DNA from: Desulforhopalus sp.
GTDB lineage: Bacteria; Desulfobacterota; Desulfobulbia; Desulfobulbales; Desulfocapsaceae
Direction of reading: 5' to 3'
Length of the DNA stretch: 64,000 nt
Assembly (NCBI GenBank): GCA_030247675.1
Contig: JAOTRX010000002.1
Span: 1-64,000 of the forward strand
The translations under genes and the position numbers were made by a program. Below are positions 12,684 through 21,858 of the stretch, piece after piece. A model generated the notes under the pieces. The model was not told the DNA's origin. It searched no databases and was given only the letters and a program-made list of their open reading frames with translations. Each line of letters begins with the position of its first letter. Positions within the stretch are counted from its first letter, which is position 1.

Positions 12684-13458
12684 ACGCTCTCCTTAAGATG
12701 AGGTTAATGAATGACCCGTGGATTGTACCACGGATTAATTAATGAGAAATGTGCTGTAATACTAGATATATTCAACTGTCGCTGCCCATATATCAAATAT
12801 GATCTAACAACAAACGAGAAAAAGTTTTTTTATTCCTTATGACGAAATATCAGCTGGATAGAGATTACTTTGGATGCCTTTTGTAGAGTACGAAAGGATG
12901 TATAGCACTCTCGCTTTTCCATACAACAAAATTCCTTTAGATAGCAAAAAACAACCTATACGCACATGTTATTGATATCTAAAGCATTTTGTGTAGGTAA
13001 AACTATTACTAGGATGTAGGTCAAAGGACTACAATGGTTTAAGGATTAGGTTTACGTTGAGAAGCTTTTGAGGTTCTAACTGCAGAGAGATTTCTTGGTT
13101 ATAATAGTGTTAGACTTTGCAGAAATGTTTTGAGCAAACCCTGAATACATATCTTCAACATACTTTGCCGAAAAAAAGACATTAAAAAGGTGATGAAAAT
13201 GACAAAAGGATTCCGATCGAATTATTTTGATTTAGACGAGGCGAAGGATAGATAGCTTCGACGTATGTTTATTAGCGGGAGGATTTGGTGCAGCAATTTA
13301 GTTTTAAATAGAGACAGATAACGAATTTGGAATGGCAAATCAGGTTAAGATCGATTGGCATTTTTTATAACAATTGAACATCCGTGATCAAGGTAGACTT
13401 TAAGGCAAAGCCTTGCAAGAAAAAGCGAAGTGACCCTGGAGATCATATTTTAACCTGA
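12684..13458. other. AT-rich intergenic region without a recognisable gene
   Basis: No intact gene is seen. CCGTGG (12716-12721) and CCACGG (12728-12733) form a small hairpin in the fdnG leader, about 33-50 bases before its start. The fdn promoter is presumably in 12720-12850, but I could not place a sigma-54 or clear sigma-70 motif. The rest reads as stop-rich, AT-rich DNA next to a dead insertion sequence and is probably eroded. Confidence 0.5.
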
Positions 13459-14416
13459 CTACCCACAATCTTTCAGTTTAGCCCATTTGAACAGCCGCAT
13501 GGGTGTGGTTACGGCTTTCACAGCAATATAACTGAAGCGGGCGACTTTGTATTTCATGTCGTACCACCGGTTAAATCGGTAGTAAAACTCAGTAAGGTAG
13601 CGCGGAAAATGCTTTTTATTGATCGCGTGAAAAGAACAATGCAAGGAGTAATTTCACATTACTAATAATCGTGTTTATCTATCTGAATTTGGATATTTCA
13701 ACGTTTTGGGTACCAACACCGGTATCTATGGCAATATGCTCATGGCCGCTCTCTTGAAAAGGGGTGAAACATTCAAGACTATCTGTGACCACATTTCTTT
13801 TTAGAGTCAGATGTTTTGATCCCAGTCTTTGATCGCCTATTTGGAAAATGCAGTCACTTGGTTTGAAGCGAATGGCGAGTTGATCACCTTTTTCACCTAT
13901 AGATACAGCTGCGAGAAAGGGATTTTTTCCGATAGCCGCTCTTCCTCGCTTGCCATAACGTTTTTTACCTCGACAGTAGGCCTCGTCGATCTTGATGTTC
14001 ACATCACGAGGTTTGCTATCATCACTCTCTTAAATAGTCTGCTGTATTTTATGCTTGGGCAACTGAGCTGCGTTAAATGAAACACAGATTGTACGTTTGA
14101 GGATCAGTTTCGATATAACGATTTTTGATCTGGTAGTTAGATAGCAGAGAACCAAGTAGTCAGCGAGAGGTTTGTGGAAGAAAAAATTATTCCTGCGGTG
14201 ATAGATCTGAGATCGTCACCTGTTACATTGGAAAAGATCCCTGGTTTTTAAGCAGACAACACTTTGTATGACCACATGAAAGGAAACGAAACCTTTTTGC
14301 CACCCCAAACCAATCAGGGCTTTGTAACATTGGTTTTCCATTCCGAATTGTGATAAGAAACTTTGCAAACCGAGATCTAGCTGAAATTGAATTTCGTTTT
14401 TATAAATGGTGGCCAC
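13459..14416 (-). pseudogene. Broken IS1595-family (ISXO2-like) transposase
   Basis: Reading leftward, the pieces match an ISXO2-type transposase from end to end. The N-terminus is IQFQLDLGLQSFLSQFGMENQCYKAL (14416 onward) and runs to CNR. It then hits a TGA at 14216-14218 and a TAA at 14030-14032, both in frame, within otherwise continuous homology including DDSKPRDVNIKIDEAYCRGKK, the catalytic-acid region. A frameshift between about 13679 and 13644 separates it from the C-terminal HFPRYLTEFYYRFNRWYD. The total of about 319 codons is close to full length. Two nonsense codons and a frameshift make it inactive. The family assignment is from memory of conserved motifs. Confidence 0.85.
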
Positions 14417-14440
14417 CTTTTATGTAAAGATTGGAGGTAG
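13459..14440 (-). mobile_element. Dead IS1595-like element with imperfect end repeats
   Basis: CTACCCACAATCTTT (13459-13473) and AAAGATTGGAGGTAG (14426-14440) are inverted copies of each other with two mismatches in 15, flanking the transposase remnant at a distance of 982 bp. I saw no convincing target duplication. The left repeat overlaps the transposase stop codon, so the exact ends are tentative. Confidence 0.5.
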
Positions 14441-14640
14441 CTTACCGGGAGGATGGCTATTACAGAACGAACACCCTCCGGAAAAATTTGGTTTAGCTTT
14501 GAATGTGTTCAGTAAAGAATTAACCATGTCGATTGTTGTGATGCTTTTGGATTGGATACTGTTAAAGACGAACCTGTACCTAGAAGCAAATTTCAATCAA
14601 ATCTTCACAGCCTGTTGATGATCTAGGCTTAAAAAGTTTA
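14441..14640 (+). pseudogene. Possible remnant of an IS630-like transposase
   Basis: In plus frame (open from 14406) the piece NVFSKELTMSIVVMLLDW followed by LYLEANFNQIFTA resembles the DDE segment of IS630-type transposases. There a hydrophobic strand ends in the second catalytic Asp (xxVMDNAxxH), followed by LPxxIxLxxTPxYSPELNP. The His and the YSPELNP block are not preserved, and stops follow at once. Weak similarity by eye only; it could be chance. Confidence 0.3.
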
Positions 14641-14979
14641 CAAAAGTCCGAGAGAAGTCCTTACTTGAATAAAAAAGTAATGAGATCTCAAAACAATGAT
14701 TAGCATGAATTCTATTTGATGTTGTCGTAAAGACGATCTTAATCTAGAAAAGATGCTGGACGATTGGGAGGTTTCTTCTAGCTATTGTTGCCCCAGTGTA
14801 TCTCTTGGTGGGAAAAAAACCCATGGAGGTGCTTAAGATGAAATTGGCATTCTGATTAATAATGCAGCTATTTTCGTTTTTCGAACAGTAGGAAGTTCAT
14901 CCTTGTTAAAAAACGAAAATAGCCAAAAATCTAAAAAATTATAAATCGAGTTGTTAAAGCTACAAATTGATGATCATAA
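14641..14979. repeat. Stop-rich spacer holding a long AT-rich inverted repeat
   Basis: No gene is seen. GCTATTTTCGTTTTT (14867-14881) pairs perfectly with AAAAACGAAAATAGC (14909-14923), a 15-bp stem around a 27-base loop that itself contains GAAC and GTTC. It lies about 57 bp beyond the 3' end of nadB, so it may act as its terminator, though no clean U-run follows on the minus strand. Confidence 0.55.
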
Positions 14980-16518
14980 TTAGCTGTTATCTAAAATGTA
15001 ATGCAGCCCGATGGATTTTTTTCTTGTTAGTGCTGCATCAATTATTAAAGAAGCGATTAATGAAATGTTCCTCAATTCAAGCATATTTGGGGTTAGTTTG
15101 TATTTTAAAATAATTGAATCAATCTCTCTTCTCACATCTTCAATTCGCTGTTTTGCAACCAAGAGTCTCGATGTTTTTCTTACAATTCCTACATAATTCC
15201 ACATTGTTCGACGAATTATATCCCAATTATGATTTATTAGGATTTCCTCATCGATCTGCTCTTTAAAACTCTCCGGAAAAGATTTGTTAAAAGCAAGGTT
15301 ACCAATCTCATTCTTTTCCCATTCACTGTTGATTTTACAAAACTGGAAAGCATTTTCAGAAAATACAAGGGCCTCAAGAAGCGAATTGCTTGCTAATCTG
15401 TTGCCTCCATGCAAACCAGTACAAGATGTTTCTCCGAGAGCAAATAAATTTTCAATATTTGTTCTTCCAGAGGAGTCAACCTTTACCCCTCCACACATAT
15501 AATGTGCCGCTGGAACTACGGGAATTGGATCTGTAGTCAGATCTATCCCCAACGAAATACATTTAGAATAAATATTTGGAAATCTGTTTTTAAGGAAATC
15601 CTTGTCTTTGTGGCTTATGTCTAAATATACACATTCAGCCCCTGATGTTTTCATCTCTTTATCAATAGCCCTAGCAACCTTATCTCTTGTGGCAAGCTCC
15701 ATTTCTTTCGGTTCATAATTTTTCATAAACCTCTCGCCTGATTTGTTCTTTAGGAATGCTCCTTCCCCCCTTACCGCCTCAGAGATAAGAAAATTTTTTG
15801 CTTTGTGATGAAAAAGGCAGGTTGGATGGAACTGCACAAACTCCATATTAATAATGCTAGCACCTGCTCGATGTGCCATCGCAACACCATCGCCAGTAGC
15901 TATGTCTGGATTGCTAGTGTACAAATAGACTTTTCCTGCACCACCCGTACAGAGAAGGGTGTTTTTAGCAAAAATATGAATAAACTCTCCTCTTTCGTTT
16001 ATTACACTAGCACCAACACACCTTTTTTCACCATTTTGCCCAAAAGTAGTCAGCAAATCCACGCTCATGTGATTTTCTAGAATTTTAATATTTCGGCGCT
16101 TTGCTGCGCTATCAACGAGCGCTCTCTCTATCTCTTTCCCTGTTAAATCGTATGAGTGAGCAACCCTCCTTCTCGAGTGACCACCCTCCCGCCCTAAACT
16201 TAGTTCCCCATCGGTTTTTCGCACAAAATCGACACCAATTCGAATAAGTTCCTCTACTCTCGCAGGTCCATTCTCAACTACCATTCGAACCACCTGCTGA
16301 TCACAGAGACCAGCTCCAGCTTCAAGAGTATCACGAATATGTTCGTCGAACGAATCGTCTTTGCTCATTACTGCAGCAACGCCTCCTTGGGCAAGATTTG
16401 TTGCACTGTCAATTTCACCTTTTTTGGTAATGACACAGACACTTCCAAGGTCTGCCGCTTTCAAGGAGAAAGATAAACCTGCTATTCCGCTGCCAATAAC
16501 CAGAAAATCCGTTTCCAT
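14980..16518 (-). CDS. nadB: L-aspartate oxidase
   Basis: FAD enzyme converting L-aspartate to iminoaspartate, first step of de novo NAD synthesis. The 512-aa protein has the dinucleotide-binding start (DFLVIGSGIAGLSFSLKA), the SATNLAQGGVAAV segment, GGHSRRRVAHSYDLTG with substrate arginines, MEFVQFHPTCLF, and the flavin C-terminal AAHYMCGGV and GLHGGNRLASNSLLEALVF blocks. No glutamate spacer typical of fumarate reductase FrdA is needed to explain the sequence, and the length fits NadB. It is divergent from parA, with parS in the shared gap. In anaerobes fumarate serves as electron acceptor for this enzyme (general knowledge). The gene is AT-rich. Confidence 0.93.
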   Translation of the reverse strand: METDFLVIGSGIAGLSFSLKAADLGSVCVITKKGEIDSATNLAQGGVAAVMSKDDSFDEHIRDTLEAGAGLCDQQVVRMVVENGPARVEELIRIGVDFVRKTDGELSLGREGGHSRRRVAHSYDLTGKEIERALVDSAAKRRNIKILENHMSVDLLTTFGQNGEKRCVGASVINERGEFIHIFAKNTLLCTGGAGKVYLYTSNPDIATGDGVAMAHRAGASIINMEFVQFHPTCLFHHKAKNFLISEAVRGEGAFLKNKSGERFMKNYEPKEMELATRDKVARAIDKEMKTSGAECVYLDISHKDKDFLKNRFPNIYSKCISLGIDLTTDPIPVVPAAHYMCGGVKVDSSGRTNIENLFALGETSCTGLHGGNRLASNSLLEALVFSENAFQFCKINSEWEKNEIGNLAFNKSFPESFKEQIDEEILINHNWDIIRRTMWNYVGIVRKTSRLLVAKQRIEDVRREIDSIILKYKLTPNMLELRNISLIASLIIDAALTRKKSIGLHYILDNS

Positions 16519-16537
16519 TACTCAACTCCGTAAAAAT

Positions 16538-16553
16538 TGTTTCACGTGAAACA
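16538..16553. promoter_or_regulatory. parS centromere site
   Basis: TGTTTCACGTGAAACA is a perfect 16-bp palindrome identical to the classical ParB-binding parS sequence. It lies 20 bp upstream of nadB and 140 bp upstream of parA, a typical position. It indicates that this is origin-proximal chromosome, not plasmid. Confidence 0.95.
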
Positions 16554-16692
16554 TAGGGTTTAAAATTGCGCCACAAGGACACTTATGAATCGAAAAAGAA
16601 GAAAGAAAGATTATTGAATGAAAAATGTAAGGTACTTTTAGTATAAAAAGGGTAATTTAGAGCTACTAAAAACAAATTTTTTAAGGATCGCC

Positions 16693-17478
16693 ATGGAAAG
16701 AAAATCAAAAATAATTGCCGTTGCAAATCAAAAAGGTGGTGTTGGTAAAACAACTACTGCGATAAACTTCGCGTCGGCACTTGCGTTGAAGAAAAAATTT
16801 ACATTGCTTGTTGATTCAGACCCACAAGGGAATGCCTCAAGTGGGTTAGGTATAAATACTAAAAAACTCGATCTACATCTTTATCATGCATTCACTGACC
16901 ATCAGGTTGCAAGGGAAGTCGTTGTTAAAGGATGTAGGGAGCGACTTGATGTAATCCCAACGAATATAGATCTTGTCGCTGCCGAGTTCGAGTTTATAGG
17001 TTCGGAAAAAAGAGAGTTTAAGATGCAAAAAATACTTTCCTCTCTTTTACCCTTTTATGATTACATAATAATAGATTGTCCACCGTCTTTGGGTCTCTTA
17101 ACACTTAATGCACTAACTGCTGCAAACTCGGTTCTGATACCTATGCAGTGCGAGTATTTTGCTATGGAAGGCTTAGCACAACTGGTAAATACCATAAGAT
17201 CAGTAAAGAAAAACTTTAATTCCGCGTTGTTTGTTGAAGGTTTGTTGCTGACAATGTTTGACAAAAGGAACAGATTGACTTTTCAGGTTGCTCAAGAGAT
17301 AAAAAATCATTTTAATGAGCAGCTTTTTGAAACTGTAGTTCCGCGAAATGTTCGGTTAAGCGAGAGTCCTAGTCACGGTCAGTCTATTTTTGATTATGAC
17401 TCTCAATCTTCTGGAGCTATTGCTTACATGAATCTCGCTAAAGAATTTATTAAAAAACAAGGGTTACTAAATGGTTAA
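16693..17478 (+). CDS. parA: Chromosome partitioning ATPase ParA (Soj)
   Basis: Walker-type ATPase that moves ParB-parS complexes during origin segregation. The 261-aa protein has the deviant Walker A motif KGGVGKTTTAINFA near residue 15. The switch I region DSDPQGNASSGLG and Walker B YIIIDCPPSLGLLTLNAL also match chromosomal Soj/ParA. No N-terminal HTH is present, which separates it from plasmid ParA type Ia. The ATG at 16693 follows AAGGATCGCC. Its stop overlaps the parB start by eight bases, so the two are coupled. Confidence 0.95.
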   Translation: MERKSKIIAVANQKGGVGKTTTAINFASALALKKKFTLLVDSDPQGNASSGLGINTKKLDLHLYHAFTDHQVAREVVVKGCRERLDVIPTNIDLVAAEFEFIGSEKREFKMQKILSSLLPFYDYIIIDCPPSLGLLTLNALTAANSVLIPMQCEYFAMEGLAQLVNTIRSVKKNFNSALFVEGLLLTMFDKRNRLTFQVAQEIKNHFNEQLFETVVPRNVRLSESPSHGQSIFDYDSQSSGAIAYMNLAKEFIKKQGLLNG

Positions 17479-18340
17479 AAAAACGGGACTCGGCTTGGGA
17501 GTGGGCATTTTGTTTGGAGAAGATAAGGAGAAGTATTTTGAGTGTGATATATCAAAACTTATCCCTAACAAACATCAGCCAAGATCAAATTTTAACCAGC
17601 AAGATTTAGAAGAGTTGGCTGAATCTATACGAGAAAAGGGAGTAATTCAACCTCTAATCGTCACGTCAGGTAGCAATAATGGAACATATGAGTTGGTTGC
17701 TGGAGAGAGAAGGCTACGTGCATCAAAACTTGCGGGATTGACAAGGGTCCCGGTGGTGGTAATTGATGGTATAGACGAAAATGGACTTCTTGAATTGGCT
17801 CTTATAGAAAACATTCAAAGAACAGACCTCAATCCAATTGAGGAAGCAGATGCATATAAAAAATTGATTGATAAATTTGGATACACCCAAGAAGAAACCG
17901 CGAAAAAGGTAGGAAAGCAACGATCGACTATCACTAATTTACTCAGACTATTAAAGCTTCCAGAAACCGTACAAAAAGATATTTCATTAGGTTTGTTGAG
18001 TGAGGGGCATGGCCGAGCACTAATACGACTCGCTGAGGAACCAAACAAACTGAAAGAAGTAAAAGATTTGATAGTAAAAAAAGGCTTGTCTGTTAGAGAG
18101 GCGGAAAAGATTATTAAAAAATCGGTTGCAAATAATAAAACTCCGGCTAGAAATACCGCGGTAAGTTCGGAAAACGAAATGTCTCAAGCATATTTAAATG
18201 CGCTCGTTACGCAGTTAACTAACGTTTTGAGCTCAAAGGTTGTTCTTCAACAAAATGGTACGCGCGGTAAAATAGAAATAGAATACTACTCTCAGGATGA
18301 CTTGGTTCGCGTGTTTAATCTTCTTCTGGGTGAAAAGTAG
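17471..18340 (+). CDS. parB: Chromosome partitioning protein ParB (Spo0J)
   Basis: parS-binding CTPase and clamp protein of the segregation system. The 289-aa protein shows the N-terminal ParB/Srx fold (ISKLIPNKHQPRSNFNQQDLEELAESIREKGVIQPLIV) and the CTP-binding GERRLRASKLAG and ENIQRTDLNPIEEA motifs. The HTH (YTQEETAKKVGKQRSTITNLLRLL) and a C-terminal dimerisation domain ending near GTRGKIEIEYYSQDDLVRVFNLLL follow. It overlaps parA and would bind the parS at 16538. Confidence 0.95.
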   Translation: MVKKTGLGLGVGILFGEDKEKYFECDISKLIPNKHQPRSNFNQQDLEELAESIREKGVIQPLIVTSGSNNGTYELVAGERRLRASKLAGLTRVPVVVIDGIDENGLLELALIENIQRTDLNPIEEADAYKKLIDKFGYTQEETAKKVGKQRSTITNLLRLLKLPETVQKDISLGLLSEGHGRALIRLAEEPNKLKEVKDLIVKKGLSVREAEKIIKKSVANNKTPARNTAVSSENEMSQAYLNALVTQLTNVLSSKVVLQQNGTRGKIEIEYYSQDDLVRVFNLLLGEK

Positions 18341-18376
18341 TGGGAAAGACCCAATAAATACAATCAACAGGTTACA

Positions 18377-18871
18377 ATGATATTTTCATTTATGCGAATT
18401 TCTAAAAAAGAGGTGCTTGTTATTTTTTTCTGTTCAGCTTTCCTGGCACTGGCTGATAATGCCAGTTCAGAGATATTGAGCGTCCAAGGTGAAAAAGTGA
18501 GCCTGCGAACCGATCCTGATCCAAAGGCAAAGGTCATTTGGGAATATGGAAGTGGTTTTCCTTTGGAGGTGTTGAAACGGCAAGGCGAGTGGGTGATGGT
18601 GAAGGATTTTGAAAATGATTCTGGCTGGATTCATAAGTCCAAACTACAAAAAGGGAAAGCTGTGATTGTTAAAGCAAACCCTCGGGGAGAGAAGGCAATT
18701 AATATTCGCAGCGGCCCGGGTATCGAAAATCCAATTGTTGCAAACGCATACTATGGCGTTGTCTTCTCTGCACAAGAAAGAAAGGATTCATGGATTCAGG
18801 TCAGCCATGAATCGGGAAATAACGGTTGGACTAAACCTGAGTTTCTATGGGGTAATTTAAAGGGGAAGTAA
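18377..18871 (+). CDS. Exported protein with two bacterial SH3 domains
   Basis: A 164-aa protein with an N-terminal signal sequence (VLVIFFCSAFLALADNASS) and two SH3b-like repeats. The first is around VSLRTDPDPKAKVIWEYGSGFPLEV to GWIHKSKLQ, the second around AINIRSGPGIENPIVANAYYGVVF to GWTKPEFLWG. Bacterial SH3 domains often bind peptidoglycan, so a periplasmic role is likely, but the exact function is unknown. A downstream ATG at 18392 could be the true start. It is 36 bp after parB in the same direction and could be cotranscribed. Confidence 0.8.
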   Translation: MIFSFMRISKKEVLVIFFCSAFLALADNASSEILSVQGEKVSLRTDPDPKAKVIWEYGSGFPLEVLKRQGEWVMVKDFENDSGWIHKSKLQKGKAVIVKANPRGEKAINIRSGPGIENPIVANAYYGVVFSAQERKDSWIQVSHESGNNGWTKPEFLWGNLKGK

Positions 18872-18902
18872 TAGTCTGGAAAATGCATTGGTGTTGGGCT
18901 AA

Positions 18903-18994
18903 TGGCGGAGAAGGAGGGATTCGAACCCTCGGTGGAGTTTTACCCCCACACTCGCTTAGCAGGCGAGCACCATCGGCCTCTCGGTCACCTCTCC
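18903..18994 (-). tRNA. tRNA-Ser (anticodon GCU)
   Basis: The minus strand starts GGAGAGGUGACCGAGAGGCC, has CUGCUAA in the anticodon loop and a long variable arm, and ends in GGUUCGAAUCC and an encoded CCA. The acceptor GGAGAGG pairs with CUUCUCC, with discriminator G. The long variable arm and GCU anticodon identify serine (AGY codons). Confidence 0.95.
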
Positions 18995-19021
18995 GCATTA
19001 AAAAAAAAAAACTGGCATATT

Positions 19022-19107
19022 TGGCGGAGGAAGTAGGATTCGAACCCACGGTACTTTCGTACAACGGTTTTCAAGACCGCCGCCTTAAACCACTCGGCCA
19101 TTCCTCC
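19022..19107 (-). tRNA. tRNA-Ser (anticodon UGA)
   Basis: The minus strand starts GGAGGAAUGGCCGAGUGG. The anticodon arm is CGGUC-UUGAAAA-CCG with UGA as the anticodon, and a long variable arm (GUACGAAAGUAC) is present. It ends in GGUUCGAAUCC, CUUCCUCC, G, CCA. It lies 27 bp upstream of the other tRNA-Ser, in the same orientation, so both are probably one transcript. Confidence 0.95.
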
Positions 19108-19282
19108 GTGGATCCCTCTTGTAACATTTGGTAGAATTTCTGTCAACCTTCTGCTGAATAAATTCAGTTTGCGTTGCCACAGGATGACATATTTGTAATA
19201 TTATGTCGAAAGGGTGGTAGTTATTTGTTATATTAGTTGAAACATGTTTTGCTTCCCTGTCACCCTTTTAATTAGATGTATT

Positions 19283-20836
19283 ATGGATAAAACAAACGAT
19301 ATTTCAAGACAATTAGAGGACCTAACTGTTCTCTATGAAATAACAAAACAGCTTGCTTCATCACTTGAGGTTCGAGAATGCCTCGAAAAGACGATGAAGG
19401 TGTTAGCTGATATGAAGGAAATGGATAATGGGACGGTTACTATTGTCAATCCATTAACTGGAAAACTCGAAATTGAAGTTGCGCATGGCATAAACGCTGA
19501 GGCAAAAAAACGCGGAAAATATTCTATAGGCGAAGGAATAACGGGCCGTGTAGTTTCGACAGGTGAGCCGATAATTGTACCTCAAATATCTGAAGAGCCA
19601 CTGTTTCTCAATAGAACAAGAACTAGGGGTAATGTCTCTGACCAGAAAAAATCCTTTCTCTGTGTCCCAATAAAGGATGGGAAAAATGTAATCGGTGCCT
19701 TGAGTATCGATAGATTTTATAAAGATGGGATTGGCGAACAAGCAAATACGGATCTTCAGTATCTAACTGTACTGTCGAGCATAATTGCTCAGACAGTGAT
19801 CAGAATACAAAAGGTGACGAGAGAAACTGAAGAGTTGCAAAATGAGAACCTGAAACTGAAACGAGAACTGTCGGATAAAAATAAAATCAATGACATAATT
19901 GGCAGCTCGAGCAGAATGCAGGATGTCTATGAGATGATACATAGAGTGGTTGATACAAACGCAACTGTACTTCTTCGCGGAGAATCCGGAACTGGAAAAA
20001 CTCTCGTCGCCAAAGCACTGCACTATAATAGTGGCAGAAAACACCAGCCGTTCGTGTCGGTTAATTGCTCAGCATTACCAGAAACACTCTTAGAAAGTGA
20101 ACTATTTGGTCACGAGAAAGGTGCTTTTACCGGGGCTCACGAACGAAAAATAGGAAGATTTGAACAGGCGGAAGGGGGCACGCTATTTCTGGACGAGATA
20201 GGAGAGATTAGTAATTCTGTGCAGGTAAAGCTCCTGAATGTAGTGCAAGAGAAAATATTTCAACGTCTAGGTTCTACTCAACAAATACGCTGTGATGTCC
20301 GCTTGGTGGCTGCTACTAATCGTGATCTCGAAAAGGCTGTCGCCGATCGTTTTTTTCGCGAGGATCTCTATTATAGGTTAAATGTTTTTCCTATCTATAT
20401 TCCACCACTTAGAGAACGAAGAACGGATATTTTACTCATTGCAGAATTTTTCTTGGAAAAATATGCCAAGGAAAATAAGAAGCAAATAAGAAGAATTTCC
20501 ACATCAGCGATCGATATGCTTATCCAATACCACTGGCCTGGCAATGTGCGTGAACTGCAAAACTGTATTGAAAGGGCTGTAATTATTTGTGATTGTGATA
20601 CGATAAAAGGAATACATTTGCCACCAACTTTACAAACAGCTGAAGTCTCAAAAAGAGACAATCCTTATTCACTATCAGTTGCTGTTGCCAATTTTGAAAA
20701 GGAATTGATTATAGAGGGGTTAAAAAGAAATAACGGGAACCAGACAAAAACTGCAAAGGATCTCGACACAAGCTTAAGAATCATAAATTACAAGATTCAT
20801 CAGTATTCAATAGATCCAAAGTATTATAGAGTTTGA
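19283..20836 (+). CDS. NifA-like sigma-54-dependent transcriptional activator with GAF domain
   Basis: An enhancer-binding protein that drives sigma-54 promoters. It has an N-terminal GAF sensor (about residues 10-175), the AAA+ domain and a C-terminal Fis-type HTH ([22 protein letters not shown]). The AAA+ domain shows Walker A GESGTGKT, the sigma-54-contact loop [27 protein letters not shown], and the sensor region [14 protein letters not shown]. The frame opens at 19244, but the ATG at 19283 ([14 protein letters not shown]) is the likelier start, giving 517 aa. It belongs to the NifA subfamily by layout, but no nif genes are nearby, so the target is unknown. Confidence 0.9.
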   Translation: MDKTNDISRQLEDLTVLYEITKQLASSLEVRECLEKTMKVLADMKEMDNGTVTIVNPLTGKLEIEVAHGINAEAKKRGKYSIGEGITGRVVSTGEPIIVPQISEEPLFLNRTRTRGNVSDQKKSFLCVPIKDGKNVIGALSIDRFYKDGIGEQANTDLQYLTVLSSIIAQTVIRIQKVTRETEELQNENLKLKRELSDKNKINDIIGSSSRMQDVYEMIHRVVDTNATVLLRGESGTGKTLVAKALHYNSGRKHQPFVSVNCSALPETLLESELFGHEKGAFTGAHERKIGRFEQAEGGTLFLDEIGEISNSVQVKLLNVVQEKIFQRLGSTQQIRCDVRLVAATNRDLEKAVADRFFREDLYYRLNVFPIYIPPLRERRTDILLIAEFFLEKYAKENKKQIRRISTSAIDMLIQYHWPGNVRELQNCIERAVIICDCDTIKGIHLPPTLQTAEVSKRDNPYSLSVAVANFEKELIIEGLKRNNGNQTKTAKDLDTSLRIINYKIHQYSIDPKYYRV

Positions 20837-20840
20837 TTTA

Positions 20841-21389
20841 ATGAAAATATTCGTCCACGCTTGCTGTGCTCCATGTCTTATCTATCCATATTCACAGTTG
20901 AAATCGGAATTTTCCAAAGTAGACGTGTATTTTTATAACCCTAATATACATCCCTATCGTGAGTTTAAAAAACGAATTGAAACTCTGGAGTTGTATTCCC
21001 GACAGGAATCCTTTGGTCTTCATTTAGAATATGAATATTGTCTTAAAGATTTCCTGAGGAGAGTTGTGTTTAACGAGGAAAATAGGTGTGAGATTTGTTA
21101 TCTAATGCGTTTGGAGAAAACCGCTGCACTGGCTAAAGAGTTTGCCTATGATGCGTTCACCACAACTCTTCTTTATAGCAGGTATCAAAAGCATAATTCT
21201 ATTATTTCAATCGGCAATATGTTATCAAACAAATATCAAATTCCCTTTTATTATAGTGATTTCCGATTAGGATGGCAGAATGGGATTGATCAATCGATAG
21301 AACATAATATGTATCGTCAACCGTATTGCGGCTGCATCTATAGTGAGCAAGAACGCTATGATAAAACGATGAAGAGAACCAAAAAATAA
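20841..21389 (+). CDS. queH: Epoxyqueuosine reductase QueH
   Basis: Last step of queuosine tRNA modification, reducing epoxyqueuosine in the anticodon of GUN tRNAs; the non-cobalamin alternative to QueG. The 182-aa protein has the QueH cysteine sets HACCAPC near residue 7, CEICYLMRLEKTA near 83 and QPYCGCIYSEQER near 165. These ligate a [4Fe-4S] cluster and an adjacent metal in the family. It starts only four bases after the activator gene, so both are likely one transcript ending at the hairpin at 21431-21466. Confidence 0.93.
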   Translation: MKIFVHACCAPCLIYPYSQLKSEFSKVDVYFYNPNIHPYREFKKRIETLELYSRQESFGLHLEYEYCLKDFLRRVVFNEENRCEICYLMRLEKTAALAKEFAYDAFTTTLLYSRYQKHNSIISIGNMLSNKYQIPFYYSDFRLGWQNGIDQSIEHNMYRQPYCGCIYSEQERYDKTMKRTKK

Positions 21390-21430
21390 TTGCGGCGGCT
21401 GCTGTACAACTCAAGTGATGAACAAATGAG

Positions 21431-21466
21431 AAAGGGCAATCAGGATGTTTCCTGATTGCCCTTTTT
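21431..21466 (+). terminator. Rho-independent terminator after queH
   Basis: AAAGGGCAATCAGGA (21431-21445) pairs perfectly with TCCTGATTGCCCTTT (21450-21464) around a four-base TGTT loop, followed by further T residues. It stands between queH and the oppositely oriented tRNA pair and could also stop leftward tRNA transcription. Confidence 0.9.
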
Positions 21467-21468
21467 AT

Positions 21469-21546
21469 TGGCGTCCCCAACCGGATTTGAACCGGTGTTG
21501 TCGGCGTGAAAGGCCGATGTCCTGGACCTGCCTAGACGATGGGGAC
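21469..21546 (-). tRNA. tRNA-Glu (anticodon UUC)
   Basis: The minus strand reads GUCCCCAUCGUCUAGGC... with anticodon stem CGGCC/CGCCG around CUUUCAC (UUC). The T arm is GGUUCAAAUCC and it ends in GGGGAC-G-CCA with encoded CCA. It is a single transcript candidate with the tRNA-Lys 12 bp upstream. Confidence 0.95.
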
Positions 21547-21558
21547 TTTTTTCTTTTC

Positions 21559-21634
21559 TGGTGGGTCGTGCGCGACTTGAACGCGCGACTCTCTGATTAA
21601 AAGTCAGATACTCTACCGACTGAGTTAACGACCC
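21559..21634 (-). tRNA. tRNA-Lys (anticodon UUU)
   Basis: The minus strand reads GGGUCGUUAACUCAGUCGG with anticodon loop CUUUUAA (UUU). The T arm is CGUUCAAGUC and the acceptor ends CGACCC-A-CCA, with CCA encoded. It is a standard 76-base tRNA. Confidence 0.95.
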
Positions 21635-21858
21635 GTAGAGGAAGTCTATATACTTGCTCGTGTACGGAGTGTCAAGAAATTTCTTGCAGTCAATTGCCAG
21701 TAGCATGATAAAAAGTACTTCTTGAAGAAGAAACCAATAGATCGTGTGAAGTAAGTAGGGAAACCTATGTACCGACAAAAAAGTTGAGCACAAAAGCAAG
21801 GAATGCTATATGACAAAACTTGCAAAGTAGAAGCAAAAGCTTAAAGAAACGAAACTCT

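Noticed and set aside
12684..12850. Sigma-54 promoter or molybdenum-cofactor riboswitch upstream of fdnG
   Set aside because: I searched for TGGCAC-N5-TTGC on the minus strand and for a recognisable Moco-type fold and found neither; only a small 6-bp hairpin is present.
18883..19134. Plus-strand open frame of 83 codons
   Set aside because: It is antisense to the two tRNA-Ser genes.
21440..21799. Minus-strand open frame of 119 codons
   Set aside because: It runs through tRNA-Glu and tRNA-Lys and the queH terminator, so it is not coding.
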